A DNA stretch of 64,000 nucleotides from Candidatus Roizmanbacteria bacterium UBA1450 (lineage in GTDB: Bacteria; Patescibacteriota; Microgenomatia; UBA1406; GWC2-37-13). This document shows, piece after piece, positions 27,142 through 36,084 of this stretch; positions within the stretch are counted from its first letter, which is position 1; every line of letters starts with the position of its first letter. The position numbers and the translations under genes are program-made. The DNA lies in NCBI GenBank assembly GCA_002329205.1, contig DCTC01000001.1, positions 338,221-402,220 of the forward strand, in the 5' to 3' direction. The notes below the pieces were generated by a model. That model was given only the letters and a program-made list of their open reading frames with translations, ran no database searches and had not been told where the DNA came from.

Positions 27142-28125
27142 TTACTCCACACCCAGAGCCGCAAGTTTGGCTTTGAGATCCTCAATTTGTTCCTCTTTTG
27201 TTTTAGGAGGCTCCTCGACTTCTTCAGGTTTTACTCCGTTCCCACTTGTTCCTGTACTCTGTTGTTCCGGAGATTCTGAAGTGGTCTCATCACCATCACG
27301 GAGCTCTTTGGCAACGTCTTCAGGATCTGTCACATTTACTGACAACCCTGTTCCAAGCTCAAACCCTGCCCGGTGAACCATGCGGGGAATAATTCGGAGA
27401 TACCAGTTTTCTTTCGGATAAATATAGAAATTGTAGCTGAATCCTTTCCCTGTTTTACTTTTCTCATCATAAATCGTCTCAAGCTTTTCCATGACACCCC
27501 GATACAGATCTGCCAGATCGGTGATTTCTTCATCAGTGATGTTTCCAAATATTGTGTCGTCTTTTTTCGGGACAATCCACACTTCATACGGCCACTGAGA
27601 AAAATCAGGACAATATACATCAAAATGCGTATTTTCTCTCACTACATTTTTCAGCGGCTCACGACATAGCGCGGACAGATTGATCTGGTTCGGCAGAACA
27701 ACCAGCTGTGAGTGTGGGTGTCCGATAGATGCTCCTGCATGTTCACCTTGATTGCAGAAAATCATAACTTGTCCCTGTTTACAGTAATAATTAAATCGTT
27801 CTCTGTATGCTTGGAAAACTTTACTCATGTGCTCCGGTGTAAGTTTGTGTAGATCCGTTTCTTCAGGTGAGTGAATGATAACTTCATGAAAATCGGTAAT
27901 CGGGTATTTATTTTCAATAACCCGTACATCCCATCCTTTTTCATCTGATTTACCCTCACCTATCCGGAAAACTTCTTTGGGTGTGAGATGCTCATTCCCC
28001 TCGCAAAATGGACAGGCTTCTGTATCATTTTCTGGATTATCATCGTAGTTTTCAGGTTTGTTGACTCTATTTGATGAAATAATGACCCATCTTCGCGATG
28101 AGACATCAGGCACGTATTTGGACAT
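27142..28125 (-). CDS. galT: GalT-like hexose-1-phosphate nucleotidyltransferase (HIT superfamily), 327 aa
   Basis: The N-terminus has RRWVIISSNRVNKPE and the zinc-type pair CPFC (38-41). The active-site triad region reads GASIGHPHSQ (His136, His138; the canonical form is HPHGQ), with His138 the expected nucleotidylated residue. EVWIVPKK and YPKENWYLRIIPR supply the second half-domain. The family transfers UMP between hexose 1-phosphates, feeding glycan synthesis; the specific sugar cannot be told. The last 50 residues (about 275-327) are a disordered/coiled extension not typical of GalT. It is divergent from pth. Confidence 0.85.
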   Translation of the reverse strand: MSKYVPDVSSRRWVIISSNRVNKPENYDDNPENDTEACPFCEGNEHLTPKEVFRIGEGKSDEKGWDVRVIENKYPITDFHEVIIHSPEETDLHKLTPEHMSKVFQAYRERFNYYCKQGQVMIFCNQGEHAGASIGHPHSQLVVLPNQINLSALCREPLKNVVRENTHFDVYCPDFSQWPYEVWIVPKKDDTIFGNITDEEITDLADLYRGVMEKLETIYDEKSKTGKGFSYNFYIYPKENWYLRIIPRMVHRAGFELGTGLSVNVTDPEDVAKELRDGDETTSESPEQQSTGTSGNGVKPEEVEEPPKTKEEQIEDLKAKLAALGVE

Positions 28126-28176
28126 AATGTATACATTAAATTACCACTGTTTCTTTTATACTACCGAAGTATCAAC

Positions 28177-28182
28177 TATAAT
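28177..28182 (+). promoter_or_regulatory. -10 box of pth, leaderless type
   Basis: TATAAT ends exactly 6 nt before the pth ATG. Confidence 0.55.
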
Positions 28183-28188
28183 TGCAAT

Positions 28189-28761
28189 ATGATTATACTG
28201 CTTGGGCTCGGAAATCCCGGCGATCAATACAAAGAGAATCGCCATAATGTAGGCTTTATGTTTGTGGATTGGCTGCATCGTGAAACGTATAACGCGGAAC
28301 GTAATTCGTGGAAATACGACAAATATTCTGATTCTGAAACAGCAAAAATAACGCTACACATGAAACGAACCGTGCTACACGCCGTTCTTGCTAAACCGCA
28401 AACCTACATGAACAGATCGGGTTTTACAGCAAACAAATTACTTTCAACGTTACACGCTACACAAACCACGCTCTACGTTGTCCATGACGATCTGGATATA
28501 CGACTGGGAGAATTCAAAATCACACAAGGAAAAGGACCCAAAGTTCACAACGGACTCGCATCTATTGAGAGTTCACTTCGTTTCAAGAATTTCTGGCGGA
28601 TACGAATCGGCATAGACAATCGGGATCCCAAGCGAAGGATTCCCGGTGAGCCGTACGTACTCCAGAATTTTTCCAATGAAGAAAAAGAAAGTATATCTCA
28701 AACCTTTCCCATAATCTTACAAAAACTACAAAGTGTCTTTGAGGCTCAGCAACAATCTTAA
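28189..28761 (+). CDS. pth: Peptidyl-tRNA hydrolase
   Basis: 190 aa. All active-site elements are visible: GLGNPGDQY with catalytic His19 in RHNVGF, KPQTYMNRSG, VVHDDLD, and HNGLASIESSL. The usual GGxGGHNG loop is changed to GKGPKVHNG, a small deviation near the substrate-binding Asn. The enzyme frees tRNA from dropped-off peptidyl-tRNA. Two stretches of the gene have a CTACAC/GCTCTAC-like composition also seen in the intergenic region before def. Leaderless-type promoter. Confidence 0.96.
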   Translation: MIILLGLGNPGDQYKENRHNVGFMFVDWLHRETYNAERNSWKYDKYSDSETAKITLHMKRTVLHAVLAKPQTYMNRSGFTANKLLSTLHATQTTLYVVHDDLDIRLGEFKITQGKGPKVHNGLASIESSLRFKNFWRIRIGIDNRDPKRRIPGEPYVLQNFSNEEKESISQTFPIILQKLQSVFEAQQQS

Positions 28762-28862
28762 CGTCTGAAAAGTATTTCTCAGTAATTTTTCTTTCTATTC
28801 TCACCTCTCTATCTGTAATTTATCGCTTTCTTATAGGTTTTATTTGTCCTGAGAACCTATTA

Positions 28863-28871
28863 TGATATAAT
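28863..28871 (+). promoter_or_regulatory. Extended -10 box of the GT4 cluster
   Basis: TGATATAAT ends 7 nt before the ATG at 28879; a weak -35-like TTGTCC lies 16 bp further upstream. Confidence 0.5.
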
Positions 28872-28878
28872 ACTGTTT

Positions 28879-30048
28879 ATGGCAAAAAAGAATCTCAAAA
28901 TTCTATATCTACTTCTGTTTCCGTTTTACGGATCCGGATCAGGCACATATGCCCGCTATTTAGCAAAAGAAGTAAACAAAAAACATACTGTTGCCATTGT
29001 AGTCCCCGACGATAGGCCTATAAACGGAGTAAAACTATACCCGCTTAAAACCCCGTTTCGGGCAGCATTCACCGGACACCCGGAATGGCCGAACTGCCGT
29101 CTTTTTACCGAACTGACCAATTTGGAACTCCTTCGTTTTCATAAAGCATATCTGGACTCGGTCGTTGGAGCCGTTGAAGATTTCAAACCTGATATTATCC
29201 ATGTTCATCATGCATATCCGCTTTCCTGGGCAGCACGATTTATCAAATCCACCTATCAGATACCGTACATCATAACGGTCCATGGATCCGAGCTGCCGAC
29301 TGCACAAAAGGATCCCCGTTACCTCGCTCTTACTACAGATGCATTACGAAAAGCACGACGAATTGTACCCAACTCAGGTTATACCAAAGAGTGGACCATC
29401 AAAGCTTTTGGCGATGAATTTGCTAGAAACCAGACTGTTATTCCGGGAGGTGTCGATACGAATAAATTCCGACCGGTGGATACAAAAGCAATTGATACTG
29501 AATATGACCTTAAAGGGAAAAAAGTAGTTCTGTTTTCAGGAAAACTTACGAAATATAAAGGTGTCGAATACCTGGTAAAAGCAGCAAAAAAAATTAACGG
29601 TGAAGTACTTATCCTTGGGGACGGCGCTGAAAGAAAAAAACTCACGAAAATCGTCAAAGATCAACAAATTGCCAATGTACGCTTTTTAGGACATATCAAA
29701 GACAATACCGAAAAACTCGTACAGTTGTATGCACGCGCAGATGTCTTGGTAGCTCCGTCCGTCTGGGATGAACCGCTGGGTCTGGTGATACTCGAAGCAA
29801 TGGCTTGCGAAACTCCGGTTGTTGTCACAAAAAAAGGCGGCATACCTCTTGCTGTCAAAGAAGGAAAAAATGGTCTTTTTGTCAAACCGAGGAGAATTAT
29901 TGATCTTGCCGAAAAAGTAAACTGTTTACTGGAAGATGACGAACGCCGCAAGAAAATGGGCAAGGCAGCACGGGAAATAGCACACAATAAATTTTCCTGG
30001 GAAGCTATAGCCGCAGAATTTATTTCTATATACGAAAAATACGTCTAA
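28879..30048 (+). CDS. Family 4 glycosyltransferase, 389 aa
   Basis: GT-B fold. The N-terminal acceptor domain carries FPFYGSGSGTYARYLAKEV. The C-terminal donor domain carries VVLFSGKLTKYKGVEYLVKA and the E-x7-E region DEPLGLVILEAMACETPVVVTKKGG, which binds the nucleotide-sugar. Retaining mechanism, cytoplasmic or membrane-peripheral. First of three consecutive GT4 genes followed by a DUF218-like gene, which points to assembly of an envelope polysaccharide or glycolipid. Donor and acceptor sugars cannot be told. Confidence 0.95.
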   Translation: MAKKNLKILYLLLFPFYGSGSGTYARYLAKEVNKKHTVAIVVPDDRPINGVKLYPLKTPFRAAFTGHPEWPNCRLFTELTNLELLRFHKAYLDSVVGAVEDFKPDIIHVHHAYPLSWAARFIKSTYQIPYIITVHGSELPTAQKDPRYLALTTDALRKARRIVPNSGYTKEWTIKAFGDEFARNQTVIPGGVDTNKFRPVDTKAIDTEYDLKGKKVVLFSGKLTKYKGVEYLVKAAKKINGEVLILGDGAERKKLTKIVKDQQIANVRFLGHIKDNTEKLVQLYARADVLVAPSVWDEPLGLVILEAMACETPVVVTKKGGIPLAVKEGKNGLFVKPRRIIDLAEKVNCLLEDDERRKKMGKAAREIAHNKFSWEAIAAEFISIYEKYV

Positions 30049-30067
30049 ACATCTCTTCTGACTACTC

Positions 30068-30076
30068 TGCTACAAT
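30068..30076 (+). promoter_or_regulatory. Extended -10 box
   Basis: TGCTACAAT ends 6 nt before the ATG at 30083. Confidence 0.5.
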
Positions 30077-30082
30077 GTATGC

Positions 30083-31150
30083 ATGAAGATTGCGATGCTC
30101 TCAACTCCCTGGATAGCTATCCCTCCCAAAGGATACGGCGGGATTGAGCTTGTTGTTTCCAATCTGACCGAAGAACTCGTCAAAAGAGGACACGAGGTTA
30201 CAATTATCGCGACTGGTGATTCAAAAACATCCGGAAAACTGAGATATCTGTACCCGCGTGCATTAGGCAACAATCTGGAACTAAAAAAGAATCCATTCCA
30301 TTTACTTCAGCATCTGCATTTTGCGGCAAAAATCATACAGGAACATGATTTTGACATCGTACACAATCATCTGGAACAATTCGGACTCATATTTCTTGAC
30401 CTTATGAAAATCCCCAGTATTCACACGCTCCATAGCGCTTTTTATAAAAACCTTACATCTCCTTCCGGTAATATCAAAATCAAACGGAGTATCCTGCAGC
30501 AGTTTAAATATCACAATTTTATAAGCATCTCGGATAATCAACGGAAAGGACTGCCCGGTCTCAACTATCTTGAGACTATATACAATGGTATTAATACGGA
30601 CAATTTTCAGTTCCATGCAGGTAAAGGAACATATCTGGCCTGGCTGGGTCGGGTTACCCCGAATAAAGGACTTGATATCGCCATACAGATCGCACGCAAG
30701 GCAGGACTCCCTCTGAAAGCGGCAGTTTTTATTGACGAAGGTGAACGTCCGTATTATGAAAAAGAAATTGCACCACTGCTTGACGATCAAATAGAAGTGA
30801 TAGATGAATTGACTGATATCCAGAAAAAAAACTCGTTCCTCGGCGATGCAATTGCCACGCTTTTTCCCATTCGGTGGGATGAACCGTTCGGCTTGGTTAT
30901 GATTGAATCTATGGCTTCCGGAACACCCGTAATAGCGTATGACCGCGGGTCAGTCCGCGAGATCATCCGCGACGGAGAGACGGGATTTGTTGTACAGGAT
31001 GAGAGTCACCTGTTGAAGGCATTGGATAAAATCGGTACAATAGATCGTCGAAGATGTTCAGATTACGCAAAACAGAACTTTAGTATCGAAAAAATGGTTG
31101 AATCTTATCTAGCAGTTTACAATCGTGTTCTTTCATCATATGAAACATAA
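30083..31150 (+). CDS. Family 4 glycosyltransferase, 355 aa
   Basis: Begins MKIAMLSTPWIAIPPKGYGG, with the glycine-rich GYGGIE loop of GT4 acceptor domains. The donor domain has YLAWLGRVTPNKGLDIAIQIARKAGLPL and WDEPFGLVMIESMASGTPVIAYDRGS. The layout matches the WcaA/BshA-like GT4 subgroup that often works on surface glycans. It overlaps the next GT4 gene by 11 bp, so the two are co-translated. Confidence 0.94.
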   Translation: MKIAMLSTPWIAIPPKGYGGIELVVSNLTEELVKRGHEVTIIATGDSKTSGKLRYLYPRALGNNLELKKNPFHLLQHLHFAAKIIQEHDFDIVHNHLEQFGLIFLDLMKIPSIHTLHSAFYKNLTSPSGNIKIKRSILQQFKYHNFISISDNQRKGLPGLNYLETIYNGINTDNFQFHAGKGTYLAWLGRVTPNKGLDIAIQIARKAGLPLKAAVFIDEGERPYYEKEIAPLLDDQIEVIDELTDIQKKNSFLGDAIATLFPIRWDEPFGLVMIESMASGTPVIAYDRGSVREIIRDGETGFVVQDESHLLKALDKIGTIDRRRCSDYAKQNFSIEKMVESYLAVYNRVLSSYET

Positions 31151-32258
31151 AATCTTGATACTCGGATCGGTAGCCGCTGCCTGTCCCCCGAAAAAACAAG
31201 GCGGTACCGAACGGGTCGCCTATTATCAAGCAAAACAGCTTGCCCAACACGGATGGGATATTTTATTTGTCGGCGGAAGCGGGACAAAAGATAACTTCCA
31301 GGAAGAGCTTGAGCGGGAAAACGCAGATAGTGGAACTATTCTATCGCACATTACTTTCTCTGAAATAGGCGGCGGGACCCAGTTCGGAAATGCTGAAAAC
31401 GCTAAGCAGTTTGATCCTGCTTACACTGAAGCATCACGTCGAATGCGTCTGGAAAATGTCAGTCTCACCCACGCACAACAGTATCTATTTGACAGAAAAG
31501 ATGATTACGCTCTTGTTCTCAACAATCTGAGGGGTGCTTCTCCCCTGATTCAGGCTGCCCAATTTCTCGGCAAACCCTGGATCAATGTGATGCATCTCAA
31601 TATATTTCCTGAGCTTGCAGAGGTTTACAAAAAATATAATACATCCGTTATAACCCTTGCATCTCACCAAAAGGAAGCATTCCCTGAACTCAATCATCTT
31701 GCCACCATTTTCAATCCGATCAATACAGCATCGTTTACATTCGGTGATACACCGGAAGGCTACGCCCTGATGGTCGGAACAATCGGATATCACAAAAACC
31801 AAAAAGATGCGATCCTCGCTGCACGCCACGCTGGGGTACCACTCGTTCTTGCCGGTAAAATCAGAGATCAGGATTATTTCGAAAACGAAATTAAACCTGC
31901 AATTGACGGGAACTCAATTCAGTATGTCGGAGAATTGAATTTTGAGGATAAAGTACGGCTTTACCGAAATGCATCTGCCTTTCTTTTTCCCATTCAATGG
32001 GACGAACCATTTGGGCTGGTAGCGATTGAGGCTTTGGCATGCGGAACTCCGGTCATAGCATATCCAAATGGCGGCCCAAAACAGATTGTACAGGAAGGAA
32101 AAAATGGTTTTTTAGTCAACAATGTCGATGAGATGGCGCTCAGACTGAAAGAGATTTCAAAAATTGATCGCACCTACTGTCGCCGGGATGTCGAACAGCG
32201 TTTCGATGAAAATGTAATCGGAAAACAGTATGCCGATGCCATTCAAAAGTTTATGTAA
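31140..32258 (+). CDS. Family 4 glycosyltransferase, 372 aa
   Basis: The frame opens at 31125, but MKHKILILGSVAAACPPKKQGGTERVAY at 31140 is the natural GT4 N-terminus. The donor domain has YALMVGTIGYHKNQKDAILAARHAGVPLVLAG and WDEPFGLVAIEALACGTPVIAYPNGG. It is a close paralogue of the previous gene (shared domain order and WDEPFGLV motif), probably from tandem duplication. It is followed 5 nt later by the DUF218-like gene. Confidence 0.94.
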   Translation: MKHKILILGSVAAACPPKKQGGTERVAYYQAKQLAQHGWDILFVGGSGTKDNFQEELERENADSGTILSHITFSEIGGGTQFGNAENAKQFDPAYTEASRRMRLENVSLTHAQQYLFDRKDDYALVLNNLRGASPLIQAAQFLGKPWINVMHLNIFPELAEVYKKYNTSVITLASHQKEAFPELNHLATIFNPINTASFTFGDTPEGYALMVGTIGYHKNQKDAILAARHAGVPLVLAGKIRDQDYFENEIKPAIDGNSIQYVGELNFEDKVRLYRNASAFLFPIQWDEPFGLVAIEALACGTPVIAYPNGGPKQIVQEGKNGFLVNNVDEMALRLKEISKIDRTYCRRDVEQRFDENVIGKQYADAIQKFM

Positions 32259-32263
32259 ATCAT

Positions 32264-33271
32264 ATGGAAAATGCAGAAACTCCGGTAAACAATATTGGGA
32301 GTGAAATAAACAAACCACCTGAAACCGAACATAAATCACCTCTTCAGACAGTGATTGTCGCCGGTATGGGACCGGTAGATCTTGCTGAGATCCGATCCTC
32401 GGATCGTCTTTTCCCCAACTCACCATATGCAAGACGGAATGCACAGGCAGCAAAAATTCTTGCCTCACGGGGTTTGAGTGATACCGTAATTATGAGCGGG
32501 TTTCAAAGCAATCCGGAAACGTCAGTCACAGAAGCAGCTCTTCAAAAAGACACCTATGACAGAATGCAGGCAACGTTTCTTCCCAAAGAGCTTCGTCAGG
32601 AAGCGTCTGAAAAAGCTCAAAATGCTATTGTTGAGGAAGCACAGGCCGAAACGACGTTTGCCAATATCATCCGCTCACTCAATCTTTTGGACAAAAACAA
32701 CAACGGGCTTTATGAAAATCCGTTTTCTGTCCTTTCGTCACGATTCCATACACCCCGAATAGCAGAAATGGTTAAAGCCTTTGGACTGAATGCAAAAGTT
32801 CTTTCTGCCGAAGAGATCATGGAACACTACGGATACCGCAACATTGACCCCGAACAGATTGCAGATTCCTCGGGCAATAAAGTACCGTTTCAGGAAAAAC
32901 TGGATGAAACGTATGCAAACCAGCCGGGCGGATTGCAAAACCTGCAAGACAATCCTTCTTATGTCACTTTTGAGTTGGGAAAAATCGAGTCCGATGTCCG
33001 TTTACAGCAAATGGCAACAGCGCTCAAAAGATATTATGAAGAAAAAGGTGTAAAACTTCCGGATTGTTATGAAAAAATTCCTCAAAATTTTGACACAAAT
33101 TTCAATTATGATGAATTGCGGGCTTCATTCAGAGAAATCCAGTTCAGCAAACATCCATATACTGGCTCTATGACCGGCGACGAATATAAAGAACTTGCAC
33201 GGGTGCATGCTTCTGAGACAACCATGATGCTAAATGAAACCGATCCCAACCCTCCCACCGTAAGGGGATGA
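32264..33271 (+). CDS. DUF218-like (ElyC/SanA/YdcF) family protein, 335 aa
   Basis: A hydrophobic strand (TVIVAGMGPV) starts the core; ARRNAQAAKILASRG, then DTVIMSGFQSNPETSVTEA, and later EAQAETTFANIIRSLNLLD with FSVLSSRFHTPRIAEMVKAFG match the DUF218 outline (strand, Gly-containing loop, Glu-x-x-Thr-x-x-Asn motif). The family is linked to envelope polysaccharide or lipid-carrier metabolism. No membrane helix is present, unlike E. coli ElyC. It lies 5 nt after the third GT4 and is most likely part of the same pathway. Confidence 0.75.
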   Translation: MENAETPVNNIGSEINKPPETEHKSPLQTVIVAGMGPVDLAEIRSSDRLFPNSPYARRNAQAAKILASRGLSDTVIMSGFQSNPETSVTEAALQKDTYDRMQATFLPKELRQEASEKAQNAIVEEAQAETTFANIIRSLNLLDKNNNGLYENPFSVLSSRFHTPRIAEMVKAFGLNAKVLSAEEIMEHYGYRNIDPEQIADSSGNKVPFQEKLDETYANQPGGLQNLQDNPSYVTFELGKIESDVRLQQMATALKRYYEEKGVKLPDCYEKIPQNFDTNFNYDELRASFREIQFSKHPYTGSMTGDEYKELARVHASETTMMLNETDPNPPTVRG

Positions 33272-33307
33272 TGTCTGATAACCCTTTTCAAAACATACAT
33301 TGTCCGT

Positions 33308-33313
33308 TATCAT
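33308..33313 (+). promoter_or_regulatory. -10-like box for the 33321 gene
   Basis: TATCAT ends 7 nt before the ATG at 33321. Confidence 0.35.
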
Positions 33314-33320
33314 TCTTAGT

Positions 33321-33626
33321 ATGGCTGACATGAAATCTATTGCTGATGTACTTAAAAAATTTGATCCGGTTGAGGATAAATATGTTTCACGAGAGTTTCA
33401 AACGTTCGGAATTTATCTCTCTGAAAAACTACAAGATCCTCGACGCAAAGCCCTATACATCAAAATGGCCAAGGAGCTTCCTCGTCCGGTTCTGGAACAG
33501 GCTCTCCGATTCGTTGTGGATTCGAAAGCACGAAGCAAAGGTGCGCTCTTTATGTGGAAACTCAAAGAAATGGGTATTTTCAAAAAATACGGGTTTACGA
33601 CCCGAGGAGCGACTAAGAAGAAATAA
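33321..33626 (+). CDS. Small hypothetical protein, 101 aa
   Basis: The start at 33321 (MADMKSIADVLKKFD) is favoured over 33300 by the -10 spacing. It is helical and basic toward the C-terminus (KALYIKMAKELPRPVLEQALRFV ... FTTRGATKKK). A nucleic-acid or ribosome role is possible from the charge, but no family is recognised. It follows the GT4/DUF218 cluster but has its own promoter. Confidence 0.68.
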   Translation: MADMKSIADVLKKFDPVEDKYVSREFQTFGIYLSEKLQDPRRKALYIKMAKELPRPVLEQALRFVVDSKARSKGALFMWKLKEMGIFKKYGFTTRGATKKK

Positions 33627-33696
33627 CACATAAGAAGATATATTTCTAATTTCTAATCAAATTGACTACTTCATTCCTTTCTGATAGCTTTAATAT

Positions 33697-34020
33697 ATGA
33701 TCCTCTCTCCTGAATTTATAAAAAAAATAGAAATTGAGTATCTTCGACTTCTTGCTAAGTTACTCCGGGACGGAAAAATAAATCGCCAAACTGCTAAAGA
33801 TGCTTCCATAGAATATCTCAAACTTCTTCCCATTTCTTCCTCTGAGGACTTAATGGCAAAAATATCACCATTTGTTAAACAATATCCTCAACTCGATGCA
33901 TACGAAATTTACCTTTTGCATGAGATTGAAGAGATTAAGACACAGAAGGTATTAGAAAAAATGCGGACCTACCTCAAAAGTGACAAAATAGATGAAGCTA
34001 TAAGTTTAGTTCAAACATAA
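33697..34020 (+). CDS. Small helical hypothetical protein, 107 aa
   Basis: Begins MILSPEFIKKIEIEYLRLLAKLL; entirely helical and charged, no membrane segment. It ends 1 nt before the next gene (TAA then ATG), so the two are translated together. In size and in its position beside a tail-anchored partner it recalls the 20084 protein of the giant locus, but I see no clear sequence similarity. Confidence 0.65.
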   Translation: MILSPEFIKKIEIEYLRLLAKLLRDGKINRQTAKDASIEYLKLLPISSSEDLMAKISPFVKQYPQLDAYEIYLLHEIEEIKTQKVLEKMRTYLKSDKIDEAISLVQT

Positions 34021-34021
34021 T

Positions 34022-34888
34022 ATGGAAGGAGCTGTCGCAGCTGCTCAAGCTGTAGAAGGAATAGGAACTGCTGTTTCTGGAGCCGCAGAAGTAGCGGCTA
34101 GCGCTGCAGAAATCAGTACGGCGGCGACAACTGCTATAGAGACCGGAGGTGCTGCCGCAGAGCAACTTAGCCAGACTGGAGCTGTAGTTGAACAAGTCGT
34201 ATCTGATATTCAAGGGGCAGATATTGTTGCCGGATTGGCGGACACTGCAGCATCAAACTCCAGTCCTGATGCAGCGACACAAAGTATACAATCACTGATC
34301 GGACAATTTGAGCAAAATCCTACCGAACAAGTAGCAGATATACTGGCAAAAGCTGAAACCGAAGGACAACTTCGATGGGAAGACGGTAAACCGACCATTG
34401 CTAATGCGACACCACTACCTGAACAAGTCACTAATAACCAATCAAGCGAAAATGAGCAAACAACTGATCAACGACAGAAAGAAGAATTAGATCAAGACAA
34501 TACAGTCAAAGACACAGAAGAATCTCCTGAAAGCAATGATAGTGATGAACCCGAGACACCTGAAGAGCAACTTCTTGAGGCATCACAAGAAGCAGATAAA
34601 CTAAAACAAGAAGGAAAAGAACAGATGCTGAAAAGGCTCAAGGAGCTTTATATGCAGCGAGCTGCACTTTTAGGGGAGCGATCCGCACTTGAAGCACTTC
34701 CTGAATCACCTGAAAAAAATCTTGCGATTGAAGATAATAATGTAAAACTGAAACCTATTGAAACGGAAATCAAACAACTTGAAACATCTCTGGGCATAAA
34801 GAGTAAAACTTCATTAAAGAAGCTTTTACTCGTCCTCGTAGCAGCTGCAGGTGCAGGGATTATTATGAAAGGTTATCAAAACAGGTAA
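34022..34888 (+). CDS. Ala/Gln/Glu-rich tail-anchored protein, 288 aa
   Basis: The N-terminal 75 residues are Ala/Thr/Gly-rich and amphipathic (AAAQAVEGIGTAVSGAAEVA). The middle is acidic and disordered (about 140-190). A coiled coil (about 195-262) leads to a C-terminal membrane helix (LLLVLVAAAGAGIIM) with a short basic tail. The plan matches the tail-anchored 24893 protein: disordered or helical body, coiled coil, single C-terminal anchor. Function unknown. It is convergent with the GH18-like gene, whose stop is 2 nt away. Confidence 0.7.
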   Translation: MEGAVAAAQAVEGIGTAVSGAAEVAASAAEISTAATTAIETGGAAAEQLSQTGAVVEQVVSDIQGADIVAGLADTAASNSSPDAATQSIQSLIGQFEQNPTEQVADILAKAETEGQLRWEDGKPTIANATPLPEQVTNNQSSENEQTTDQRQKEELDQDNTVKDTEESPESNDSDEPETPEEQLLEASQEADKLKQEGKEQMLKRLKELYMQRAALLGERSALEALPESPEKNLAIEDNNVKLKPIETEIKQLETSLGIKSKTSLKKLLLVLVAAAGAGIIMKGYQNR

Positions 34889-34890
34889 TC

Positions 34891-36009
34891 TCAAAAATAC
34901 CCCCATACCCAATAGCCTATACTTCCTATCCCCTGCTCTTCAAGATACTTCTTTTTAACTTCAACTGACTCTCTATCTTCGTACCACAACTCATGACTAT
35001 ATCCTTCACTGTCTGTATAGGTAATTTTTTTTTCTTTTGTATTTGTATCTGTATGTAAAATACAAGAATCAGCACTAACTCTATTTTCCTTTGAACCTTG
35101 GATCAAGCTTGAAGATTCTCGGTGATCACAATGAGTATATCCTTTCTCTATCTCCCACAGTGGAATAGCTTTCGCCTGCTTTAGAGGTAAACCTTGGTCT
35201 CCCAGTGTCCAATCATATCCATACATACCAAAAATGACACTTATCTTCCGTCTGTCAACCCGCTCGCCAAAATCCTGAATCATACGATGGAAATCATATT
35301 CTGCATCACGTTCAAATGGAAAATTTTCACCCGGCTCTCCCCTGCTTTTATGAAAATCATACGCCATAATCAGAATCCCGTCGGTAAGGTTGCCAATTGT
35401 ATGTACATCATAGGGTCTGCCTCTGTAAAACGTATCGCCGTAGAGCGTTATATACGATTTCTTCCCTGTCTTCTTCACCTCCGACGCGTAGCTCGTGACA
35501 AATGATGTGATATCTTCCTGTGTACTGGAAAATGGGATTACGCTCATTTCAAGATCAAGAACAATGCCATCAAATCCGAATTGTTGAACGATCTGCAACG
35601 TATTGGATATTAGGGTTTCCTGAGCTGATTTATTCTCTAGTATCGAAATATTTGTTTCGGAATCAAGCATACGAAGCGTAATCAGTCTTTCGTTTTCTGA
35701 TGAAGTATTTCGGATAAAACGTTCGATATTCTGACTCCCGGCGTCCTGCTTCAGATTTCCGTTTTCATCCGGGGTGACTCCGAAATATATCAAAGTTTCA
35801 TATGGCGGGATTTCCCCGGGTGACGGAATGTTCCAGTACGGGATAAAGATCAATTCCGAATCTATACGAACCGGTGATATAGTTGCTTCAGTTGGACTAC
35901 TATTTTTCTGGCTTTCTTTATCAGATTCTTCTTGCGTCAAAGGTTGTTTTGAAATTAACCAGACCGTAAGAACCCCAATAACCAGAACGGAAAGCACAAT
36001 TTTTTTCAT
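34891..36009 (-). CDS. GH18-like glycoside hydrolase, membrane-anchored, 372 aa
   Basis: Two adjacent ATGs exist; the second (36009) is 6 nt from a perfect TATAAT and is preferred. One N-terminal helix anchors or exports it. The barrel shows SELIFIPYWN, FDGIVLDLEM (family motif DxxDxDxE reduced to D...DLE, with the acid Glu kept), ITLYGDTFY, GILIMAYDFHKSRG and VIFGMYGYDW. GH18 members cleave or bind GlcNAc polymers, including peptidoglycan in spore-cortex types. Since the first motif Asp pair is altered, lytic activity is likely but not certain. Confidence 0.85.
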   Translation of the reverse strand: MKKIVLSVLVIGVLTVWLISKQPLTQEESDKESQKNSSPTEATISPVRIDSELIFIPYWNIPSPGEIPPYETLIYFGVTPDENGNLKQDAGSQNIERFIRNTSSENERLITLRMLDSETNISILENKSAQETLISNTLQIVQQFGFDGIVLDLEMSVIPFSSTQEDITSFVTSYASEVKKTGKKSYITLYGDTFYRGRPYDVHTIGNLTDGILIMAYDFHKSRGEPGENFPFERDAEYDFHRMIQDFGERVDRRKISVIFGMYGYDWTLGDQGLPLKQAKAIPLWEIEKGYTHCDHRESSSLIQGSKENRVSADSCILHTDTNTKEKKITYTDSEGYSHELWYEDRESVEVKKKYLEEQGIGSIGYWVWGYF

Positions 36010-36015
36010 CATAAT

Positions 36016-36021
36016 ATTATA
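36016..36021 (-). promoter_or_regulatory. -10 box that decides the GH18 start
   Basis: Minus-strand TATAAT ends 6 nt before the second ATG (36009) but only 3 nt before the first. Confidence 0.5.
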
Positions 36022-36070
36022 CCTGCATCATCTTACCCATTTTTTACTAGATACTTAGCTCGAAATACGA

Positions 36071-36076
36071 TATACT
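36071..36076 (+). promoter_or_regulatory. -10-like box of the transaldolase gene
   Basis: TATACT ends 8 nt before the ATG at 36085. Confidence 0.4.
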
Positions 36077-36084
36077 ACAATGAT

